The notes under the pieces are model-generated. The model ran no database searches and was not told where the DNA came from. It saw only the letters and a list, made by a program, of their open reading frames with translations. The translations under genes and the position numbers were made by a program. This document shows positions 22,879 to 27,967 of a stretch of DNA of 27,967 nucleotides, in pieces. Source of the DNA: Bacteroidales bacterium (GTDB lineage: Bacteria; Bacteroidota; Bacteroidia; Bacteroidales; VadinHA17). Within the stretch, counting starts at the first letter, position 1, and the number at the start of each line of letters is the position of its first letter. The stretch lies in the NCBI GenBank assembly GCA_016936695.1, contig JAFGXK010000242.1, forward strand, positions 1 to 27,967. The letters are read 5' to 3'.

Positions 22879-23577
22879 ATGAAATTCAATATCTACCTGG
22901 CTTTAATTTTGGGTATACTGTCACCTGGCTGTGTCAGTGTCGGGGGAAGACTTGCCCTGAAGGGAAAGATCATTGATGACGTTACAATGAGCCAAATCCC
23001 CGGAAGAGAAGTAATAGTGGATGGATTAATGGAAATCAACGATGAGTTTGTACCTGCTTATGCCGGTCAGTTCTCAACTGACAGTTCCGGCAAGTTCGGT
23101 TATAAACTGAAAAGAGTCAAAGGAGCCCGGTATTATAATTTCCATGTTGTGGGGGATACAAACTATGCGGCAACTACAAGAAGATACACTATCTTCCAGC
23201 TGATGGGAAATTCAAAGAGACTTGTCATACCATTAAGAAGACTGGCAGGCCTTACAATCAAAATAGAAAAATTAAGCCATACCACCAGGCAGGACACCCT
23301 GTACCTTTCGCGGGAATCGGACAGGATTAACTTCAGGAATCTGTATCCCTACGAAATAGAAAACAATGGAATAACGGATATCCCGATTATGGTGATACCC
23401 GGAATGGGATTGAGATGGATCGGCGGAGAAATTAATTCAACAGTAAGAACAAGGGTTTATGCCGACAGAATTACCAGGATCCGCTGGGAACTGGCAAGAA
23501 ACAAAAGGAGGAGTCAGCTTACGGATACAATTATCTGCATGAGAGACTTATCTCACATAGTTCATTTTACCTACTGA
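22879..23577 (+). CDS. Lipoprotein with carboxypeptidase-regulatory-like fold
   Basis: The 232-residue protein has a lipoprotein-like signal (MKFNIYLALILGILSPGC, Cys18; the SPG before Cys is an atypical lipobox). The mature part begins LALKGKIIDDVTMSQIPGREVIVDG and continues TDSSGKFGYKLKRVKGARYYNFHVVGD, the pattern of a carboxypeptidase-regulatory-like (transthyretin-type) beta sandwich. The second half, RRLAGLTIKIEKL to WELARNKRRSQLTDTII, looks like another small beta domain. Function is unknown. The last 53 residues recur in a degraded form at 24457-24615. It is a single gene; the next gene is convergent. Confidence 0.7.
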   Translation: MKFNIYLALILGILSPGCVSVGGRLALKGKIIDDVTMSQIPGREVIVDGLMEINDEFVPAYAGQFSTDSSGKFGYKLKRVKGARYYNFHVVGDTNYAATTRRYTIFQLMGNSKRLVIPLRRLAGLTIKIEKLSHTTRQDTLYLSRESDRINFRNLYPYEIENNGITDIPIMVIPGMGLRWIGGEINSTVRTRVYADRITRIRWELARNKRRSQLTDTIICMRDLSHIVHFTY

Positions 23578-23612
23578 ACAACCTTAAGTACAACCCTATC
23601 TGTTGTTCTTCA

Positions 23613-24023
23613 TTATTTTTTCCGCAATGCCATTGTGATCTTCATGGTTCCTGCAGGATTTGATCTTGTTAAGAAAAGAATGTTGTTTTTTAACTCTAAT
23701 GTATAATCCACATCAATTTCCCGTTCCCCCATCTGAAGAGTCATTATAATCACGTTATCTGTGATTTTCCATGTTCCTTCCTGTGTTGTAACAGAACCCT
23801 GTCCTGATAAATTCCCTGTCTGCCTGAATCTGGAATCTTCCATAAAGAAATAATCCTGAAACAAACTGTGTGCCTTTAATGAATCTTCCGTCATTTTATA
23901 GGAATCCTGATTCATCAACTGAGTCATCTCGAAAACACTCCAGGTGCCGATTAACTCATTTACCTGGGCTTTAGCAGCTGTAATGCTCAAAATGAACAAA
24001 AGAATGCTTACTGTAGTTTTCAT
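23613..24023 (-). CDS. Exported small lipocalin-like protein
   Basis: The 136-residue protein starts with a clear signal peptide (MKTTVSILLFILSITAAKAQ, cleavage after AKAQ or AKA). The mature domain NELIGTWSVFEM near 22, FFMEDSRFRQTGNLSG near 60, EGTWKITDNVIIMTLQMG near 82 and NNILFLTRSNPAGTMKITMALRKK at the end has the repeated GTW/strand pattern of Bacteroidota lipocalin-like proteins, similar in plan to the product at 20301 but without obvious sequence identity. No Cys lipid anchor is present, so it is periplasmic or secreted. It starts 12 bases after a small membrane-protein frame at 24036-24248 and may share its message. Function unknown. Confidence 0.75.
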   Translation of the reverse strand: MKTTVSILLFILSITAAKAQVNELIGTWSVFEMTQLMNQDSYKMTEDSLKAHSLFQDYFFMEDSRFRQTGNLSGQGSVTTQEGTWKITDNVIIMTLQMGEREIDVDYTLELKNNILFLTRSNPAGTMKITMALRKK

Positions 24024-24035
24024 AGTTGAAAATTT

Positions 24036-24248
24036 TTAGTTAAGAAATGTCCGTACAAGCGCTGGGACAAAAGACAAGTGGATAATAATAACGAACAACA
24101 TACCAGGGACTGTAATTCCCAGGTATGTCTGAGGGGATTCTTCTGATATTACAAACTGGATTATATTAAAGGACATAATAATGGGAACAGCTAAAACAAG
24201 AACGGTATCAACATTAAGAATGCGAATTAAATAAGTGTCAGTACACAT
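24036..24248 (-). CDS. Possible small two-helix membrane protein
   Basis: This 70-residue frame has two hydrophobic segments, about 12-33 (NVDTVLVLAVPIIMSFNII) and 43-66 (LGITVPGMLFVIIIHLSFVP), with charged ends. I do not recognise a family. The ATG follows an AGGCAGG-like stretch, and the frame lies directly upstream of, and in line with, the gene at 23613-24023 with 12 bases between. Protein-like composition supports it; the lack of a recognised relative and the AT-rich context count against it. Confidence 0.42.
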   Translation of the reverse strand: MCTDTYLIRILNVDTVLVLAVPIIMSFNIIQFVISEESPQTYLGITVPGMLFVIIIHLSFVPALVRTFLN

Positions 24249-24450
24249 TGTGATACCTGCCTTTTGGAAAAATTGTAACCTATCCCATTAAAAAATATCA
24301 GCGTGTTGAGGCTAAAATCAAATTTACTATAAAAAAAAGGCGAAGTCAATTTTATTTTTTTCGCTATAATCATGACTGACCAGGTCATATCGGCTTATCA
24401 CATTCCCAGAAGATAGATTATTATAAAGCACTAATAGGGTACATTCACAA

Positions 24451-24615
24451 ACTTGGACCGGCGGGGAAATAAATTCAACTGTCCGAACAAGTGTCTTTGC
24501 AGGCCAGCCTTACAAAATTCACTGGGAACTGGCCAGAAACAAAAAGAGAAGCGAGTTCACAGACACAATAATCAGCAAAGGAGAAAGAGTGCATACGGTT
24601 CATTTCACGTACTAG
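24451..24615 (+). pseudogene. 3' remnant of a paralogue of the 22879 lipoprotein
   Basis: Read in the frame of 24451, the last 53 codons (W at 24454 to Y, stop TAG at 24613-24615) align without gaps to the last 53 residues of the product of 22879-23577: 34 identities by hand count, including GGEINSTVRT, WELARNK, TDTII and VHFTY. Upstream the frame reaches a stop at 24424 with no start codon, and no further similarity is clear. It is a truncated duplicate, or a gene broken by a frameshift just upstream of 24450. A different frame here begins at ATG-less 24453 and is a shadow. Confidence 0.75.
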
Positions 24616-25140
24616 ACCCATTGCGGACTGGTACATCTGATAATTAAATCAGGTTGCTGGTTACTGGTTGCTGGTTCTAATTACAAATCTCAAGCTTCTT
24701 TTGTTTTGTGCGAAAGACACCCAACGTTAAGATGAGTTTAATATTTCCAGGACCTTCTACCGTACCAAACATTAATTCAACCTATTCCGACACCTGGGGT
24801 GTCGACTTCCAGTAGCCCGGGTCGCGCCCCGGGGAGAGAGCACCACACACCATGTACAACCCCCACCCCGGATGGGACCGGGGCTACTGGAAGTCCAGCC
24901 CTCAAGGCTGGCGATCCCGGTTACTGCCCATAACACGACGAACAAACATCCAGAAAATCACAGGTTGAGACACCCAATTTTTCATTAAAACTTTACATTA
25001 TAGATTAGATGTCTGCCAGTTACCATATTGAGTTCATAAAAACCGCACAAAACTGGACCTTGATTGTTAGTTAGTAATGAAACCTTTTGTTAGTTGAGTT
25101 CGTCTTAATATATCAGAGTATTAACCAATAGTTACATGAA
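24616..25140. other. Intergenic region with nested palindromes
   Basis: The gap of about 525 bases begins with a short direct repeat (GGTTGCTGGTT twice within 24652-24676, separated by ACT). It then contains the nested inverted repeat element at 24789-24911. The rest is AT-rich leader of the gene at 25141, for which I find no convincing promoter. No gene was seen. Confidence 0.6.
24789..24911. repeat. Nested inverted-repeat element, 123 bases
   Basis: Three hairpins lie end to end. GACACC-TGG-GGTGTC is at 24789-24803. A long stem follows in which 24804-24823 pairs with 24876-24895 at 19 of 20 positions (arms start GACTTCCAGTAGCC), enclosing 52 bases with further GC-rich pairing. CCAGCC-CTCAA-GGCTGG is at 24895-24911. 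No protein is encoded. It looks like a REP/MITE-type dispersed element or a structured RNA. Confidence 0.8.
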
Positions 25141-25917
25141 ATGAATAGGATTGCTATCATCTTCACCGTGCTGGCCTTGTCATTAACTTCATGTATCGAG
25201 GACATGATTTGTATTAACGGTAATGGAATCATTGAAACCGAATCCCGTAATACATCATCATTCAACCAGATAGAAAATACTACCGTAGCTGATGTTATCT
25301 ACAGACAGTCAGACGAGGTGACCATAACTGTCGTAGCCGAATCAAATTTACTGGGTCATATCGTTACCGAAAACACTAACGGCAATCTCAAGATCAGAAC
25401 AGATAGCTGGAATACCTGTCTGGATTACAATGAGCGGCCTGTCATTACGGTAACATCACCTTCGTTGAAGAATATTGAGTTAAGCGGATCGGGAAACATA
25501 TTTGCAGACATAATGTCGGGTAACTCGTTAATTATTAAACTCAGCGGCTCAGGAAAAGTTGAAGTTGAAAGTCTTTCATGCAATGACCTTTCAGTGATAA
25601 TTTCAGGATCCGGTGATATTGAAATCTCTGAGGCATTCTGCGAGGATGCCGATTTTAACCTGAGCGGCTCAGGAGACATGGATATCAGTGGAACTTGTGA
25701 TAAAGGTCATTTCAGGATTTCGGGCAGCGGAGATATCAATGCCGATGAATTTCAACTTAATAATGCTACAGAAACTATATCCGGCTCAGGGGATATTTTC
25801 ACCTTTGTCACAAACAGCCTGACAGCAGCCATCTCCGGAAGCGGGAACATTTACCTGAAAGGAGATCCAACCATAAATCAGTCTATCTCCGGATCGGGCA
25901 GAATTATTAAATATTAA
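25141..25917 (+). CDS. GIN-domain (DUF2807) lipoprotein
   Basis: The 258-residue protein has a lipoprotein signal (lipobox LTSC, Cys18) followed by GNGIIETESRNTSSFNQIENTTVADVIYRQ, the entry strand pattern of the GIN / head auto-transporter adhesin domain (DUF2807). From about residue 115 it has eight SGSG turns (LSGSGNI, LSGSGKV, ISGSGDI, LSGSGDM, ISGSGDI, ISGSGDI, ISGSGNI, ISGSGRI) spaced about 20 residues, as expected for rungs of a right-handed beta helix. Many Bacteroidota genomes encode several such proteins; the role is not established. It is a single gene flanked by two palindrome-bearing gaps. Confidence 0.9.
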   Translation: MNRIAIIFTVLALSLTSCIEDMICINGNGIIETESRNTSSFNQIENTTVADVIYRQSDEVTITVVAESNLLGHIVTENTNGNLKIRTDSWNTCLDYNERPVITVTSPSLKNIELSGSGNIFADIMSGNSLIIKLSGSGKVEVESLSCNDLSVIISGSGDIEISEAFCEDADFNLSGSGDMDISGTCDKGHFRISGSGDINADEFQLNNATETISGSGDIFTFVTNSLTAAISGSGNIYLKGDPTINQSISGSGRIIKY

Positions 25918-26036
25918 ATGAGGGTCGGTAATCATACATAAAAAGTTAACAATAATTTATTTCAATCTCAGTATCTTAATAATAAATAAGTTGACTTTAA
26001 ATTCTGTTGACCCCTTTATTCTTGAAACATCTCACT

Positions 26037-26124
26037 TACCCCCTTTCTTATTTCCCCCACGGGGGAAATGATTCCTCAATTGAAACCTTCTGCACTTAAA
26101 GGGGGAAGGTTAGGGAAGGGGGTA
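26037..26124. repeat. Three-stem palindromic element
   Basis: An outer stem TACCCCCTT (26037-26045) / AAGGGGGTA (26116-26124) encloses two perfect inner stems: ATTTCCCCC-AC-GGGGGAAAT (26050-26069) and AACCTTC (26084-26090) / GAAGGTT (26105-26111). Together they form a three-way-junction-like fold. It resembles dispersed palindromic elements of Bacteroidota genomes. Confidence 0.75.
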
Positions 26125-26306
26125 TAAACAATAAAAAATAAGAGTTTTATTCATCATTGCCGATAGCCATTAAATATTAAGAGGACAATTTCTAACTGCT
26201 GCTATCCAACTCGTTCCCGAATAACGATTACAATTTACCCAGGTCCGGGATTCAACCTGTTCTGTCACCCTTTTCACCCCGGGCTGAGACATCCCGTCAA
26301 ATAGAT

Positions 26307-26337
26307 TTGACTTTGCCTTAATTGCGGTGTAAATTTG
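26307..26337 (+). promoter_or_regulatory. Promoter of the small membrane protein gene
   Basis: TTG at 26307-26309, a 20-base spacer and a perfect TAAATTTG at 26330-26337 match the Bacteroidota consensus; the ATG is 46 bases downstream. Confidence 0.65.
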
Positions 26338-26383
26338 TTTTAACAGTCAGGCAGGTTAACAATCAGTTATTTAAAACATCCAT

Positions 26384-26575
26384 ATGGAGAACTTAGATGT
26401 TGGTGATATTTTGATGTTACTGGGCACAATTTTCAGCCTGGTTGTTTCCTACTATTGCGTCAAAAAAGCAGAAAAACTTAACCGCAGCAGATTCGGATGG
26501 GCTTTATTCGGCTTCTGCCTTCCGCTTATTGCGGTTATTGTTGTGCAATTCATGAAGCCCCGGGCGGTATCATAA
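26384..26575 (+). CDS. Small two-helix membrane protein
   Basis: The 63-residue protein has hydrophobic segments at about 8-25 (ILMLLGTIFSLVVSYYCV) and 39-57 (ALFGFCLPLIAVIVVQF), joined by a basic loop (KKAEKLNRSRFGW) that would face the cytoplasm under the positive-inside rule. The family is not recognised; the look is that of a small SHOCT-less phospholipase-D-nuclease-N-like or stress membrane peptide, but no motif decides it. A consensus promoter upstream supports that it is expressed. Confidence 0.6.
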   Translation: MENLDVGDILMLLGTIFSLVVSYYCVKKAEKLNRSRFGWALFGFCLPLIAVIVVQFMKPRAVS

Positions 26576-26610
26576 ACTCCGTATCGGGTTCTTTTTATTA
26601 GGCTATCGCA

Positions 26611-27426
26611 TTAAAAGGACAGTGCAATTCCAAGACGGTAGGGAGCCATAATATGGTTTCCTCCGGCGTTGTTCCAGGTCCAGCCGGTATAGAAAAGATC
26701 GTTTATTTCGGGGTTTGCAACAGGTGATGCCCCTTCCCCAAACACGGTAAGGATGAACAAGTCCTGGTTATTGGTGCCTCCTTTTATGTGAAAATCAATC
26801 CCGACAGCATATGTGAGTCCACCCACATAGCCTTCATCACTTCCCCATGTGCTGCTTTTGTCCTTATTCAGAAAGTTGCATTGCCAGGAATAATAACCAT
26901 AATACAATCCAAACCAGGGCTGGAAGTTCCTGATATCCTTTCCATACTTCAGTCCAAGCTTGAATCCTGTGCTTGTCATGTTCATAAATACATCATCCTG
27001 CGCCCACGCCGGAGTAAAATGATCCAAATAATCCATCATCTCAAAAACCCATTCGCTTGTACTTTGAACGCCATTTTCAGCCACAAGCCTTTTGTAAGTG
27101 CTGTATGTGCCATCAAGAACTAGTCTCAAGCCAGGCATGAGTGTGTAATCAATGGCAACACCAAAACCATAACCCCCTTCACTGGGATCAAGATCATAGC
27201 CTCCCGAGGGCTGCATCGGAACGGCTACATGAGGTGCATAGGGCAGATGGGCCGTAAATGAACTGCAGAATTTCTTCAATTTGATATCAGGATCCTGTGT
27301 TGCCTGAATTGTATCAGCAGGATTCTGTGATACCTCTGTGACAGGTGCCATGGCAGCACAGCCCATAATTAAAATAAAAATGATTGCAAAGCTTATTGCA
27401 ATCACCAGACTTCTGACTTTTCCCAT
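26611..27426 (-). CDS. Outer-membrane beta-barrel lipoprotein
   Basis: An in-frame TTG at 27432 precedes the ATG at 27426; I choose the ATG, giving 271 residues with a lipoprotein signal (hydrophobic 5-22, IMGC, Cys23). After a Thr/Gln/Asp-rich linker the protein has alternating aromatic strands: GGYGFGVAIDYTLMPGLRLVLDGTYSTY near 83-110, STGFKLGLKYGKD near 151, FQPWFGLYYGYYSWQ near 167, YVGGLTYAVGIDFHI near 200 and a last strand ending APYRLGIALSF. The terminal Phe is the usual barrel-insertion signal. This is an OmpW-like or generic porin-family small barrel; the ligand is unknown. It is convergent with the small membrane gene, with 35 bases between them. Confidence 0.78.
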   Translation of the reverse strand: MGKVRSLVIAISFAIIFILIMGCAAMAPVTEVSQNPADTIQATQDPDIKLKKFCSSFTAHLPYAPHVAVPMQPSGGYDLDPSEGGYGFGVAIDYTLMPGLRLVLDGTYSTYKRLVAENGVQSTSEWVFEMMDYLDHFTPAWAQDDVFMNMTSTGFKLGLKYGKDIRNFQPWFGLYYGYYSWQCNFLNKDKSSTWGSDEGYVGGLTYAVGIDFHIKGGTNNQDLFILTVFGEGASPVANPEINDLFYTGWTWNNAGGNHIMAPYRLGIALSF

Positions 27427-27432
27427 TTTCAA

Positions 27433-27634
27433 ATTATTATTATGACTAACTCATTTAACGGAGCCCCAGGTCTTTTATTACTGACAAAAAATGTTGCCGT
27501 GATTACTGATTGCAAATTGCCCCTTAAAAAGCACAATATCAACAGTGATTCTGGCTAAAGTACCTTCCCTGGTATTCAGGGATGTTGTGGGCCAGCTGCA
27601 ATATCCGGACTATGCTTGTTAATGATAATTACTT
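27433..27634. other. Intergenic gap with a short hairpin
   Basis: About 200 bases between two minus-strand genes. TCCCTG-GTATT-CAGGGA at 27566-27582 is a compact hairpin without a T-run on either strand. No coding frame or clear promoter was found. Confidence 0.35.
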
Positions 27635-27844
27635 TTATTCGTCCTTCAGGTATTCCAGTATATCTCCCGGCTGACATTCCAGTGCTTCGCAAATAGCTTC
27701 CAACGTGGTAAATCTTATAGCTTTTGCCTTGCCGGTTTTTAGTATGGAAAGATTTGACAGATTAAGTCCTACTTTATCTGAGAGTTCATTCAATGACATT
27801 TTTCGTTTAGCCATCATTACGTCCAGATTAACTACTATGGGCAT
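27635..27844 (-). CDS. Cro/C1-type HTH transcriptional regulator (YozG-like)
   Basis: The 69-residue protein is a single helix-turn-helix domain: KRKMSLNELSDKVGLNLSNLSILKTGKAKAIRFTTLEAICEALECQPGDILEYL. This matches the small YozG-type XRE regulators that pair with DUF2975 membrane proteins. It begins three bases after the stop of exactly such a gene, supporting a two-gene unit in which the DUF2975 protein and the regulator act together. The recognition helix is around NLSNLSILKTG (residues 28-38). Targets are unknown. Confidence 0.9.
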   Translation of the reverse strand: MPIVVNLDVMMAKRKMSLNELSDKVGLNLSNLSILKTGKAKAIRFTTLEAICEALECQPGDILEYLKDE

Positions 27845-27847
27845 GAG

Positions 27848-27967
27848 CTATATTGTTAAATCGTTTTCATTCTGAATTTCAAGTCCCTTTTTGAAAATAG
27901 TCGCAATAACATAGACTACGGCCGCCATCAAAATAAAGGCCTGACTGTCTACCCAAAACTGATCCAG
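27848..27967 (-). CDS. DUF2975 membrane protein, 3' end only
   Basis: The last 39 residues of a minus-strand gene are visible, running off the window's right edge. They read LDQFWVDSQAFILMAAVVYV then IATIFKKGLEIQNENDLTI, followed by a TAG stop at 27848-27850. The final membrane helix and the closing IFKKGLEIQNENDLTI motif are typical of the C-terminus of DUF2975 proteins. It is immediately upstream of the HTH regulator. The start and most of the gene lie outside the window. Confidence 0.8.
   Translation of the reverse strand: MDQFWVDSQAFILMAAVVYVIATIFKKGLEIQNENDLTI

Larger units (their letters stand above)
25918..26383. other. Intergenic region with a three-stem element
   Basis: The gap holds the multi-stem element at 26037-26124 and, near its right end, the promoter of the small membrane protein. 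The first 110 bases are AT-rich with no evident signal. No gene was seen. Confidence 0.6.

Noticed and set aside
24453..24647. 64-codon plus-strand frame starting at 24453
   Set aside because: It is shifted relative to the 24451 frame, which aligns to the lipoprotein C-terminus; the 24453 frame has no resemblance to anything in the window.
27427..27432. TTG start for the barrel lipoprotein
   Set aside because: The ATG two codons later gives the expected basic n-region and lipobox.

Overview
The window looks like chromosomal DNA of a free-living, probably anaerobic or facultative member of the Bacteroidota, most like the Bacteroidales/Marinilabiliales side of the phylum. The signs are a giant secreted protein ending in a type IX secretion (T9SS) sorting tail, a Bacteroidota-type TonB, many short lipoproteins, starts that mostly lack a Shine-Dalgarno sequence, and several promoters of the form TTG-N19/20-TAnnTTTG. 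No rRNA, tRNA, CRISPR array, transposase or phage gene was recognised. Genus-level placement is inference.

Left part (1-10829, + strand): a tightly packed surface-structure operon. It holds the 3' 2204 codons of a giant beta-rich adhesin with PKD-like domains and a T9SS tail, a small exported DUF4402 protein that overlaps it by 4 bases, and a 1221-residue outer-membrane usher-like protein. The last has a plug-like beta domain, a predicted barrel, a D-N-NG-D-GE module and two SPOR domains. This is the best candidate in the window for an undescribed system, perhaps a Bacteroidota fimbria-like or surface-display assembly. Function is inferred from domain resemblance only.

Middle part (10830-20214): an NADPH-dependent FMN reductase with a promoter and an overlapping inverted repeat, then a sialidase-fold exported protein. 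Facing them is the hflK-hflC membrane protease-regulator pair. Next come an orphan conserved protein and, convergent with it and overlapping by 17 bases, a minus-strand unit: nrfH, nrfA (ammonia-forming cytochrome c nitrite reductase) and an amidohydrolase-family lipoprotein. Divergent from nrfH is an exported M55 D-aminopeptidase (DppA family), followed by a plausible terminator.

Right part (20215-27967): a looser region of short lipoproteins and envelope proteins. It includes two lipocalin-like proteins, a TonB, a two-cluster ferredoxin, a carboxypeptidase-regulatory-like lipoprotein with a degenerate second copy of its 3' end about 0.9 kb away, a GIN-domain (DUF2807) lipoprotein, small membrane proteins, an outer-membrane barrel lipoprotein, and a DUF2975 / HTH pair cut by the window end. 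The long intergenic gaps hold three different clusters of palindromes (20854-21200, 24789-24911, 26037-26124). They look like REP-type or MITE-type dispersed elements and are the main non-coding structure here.
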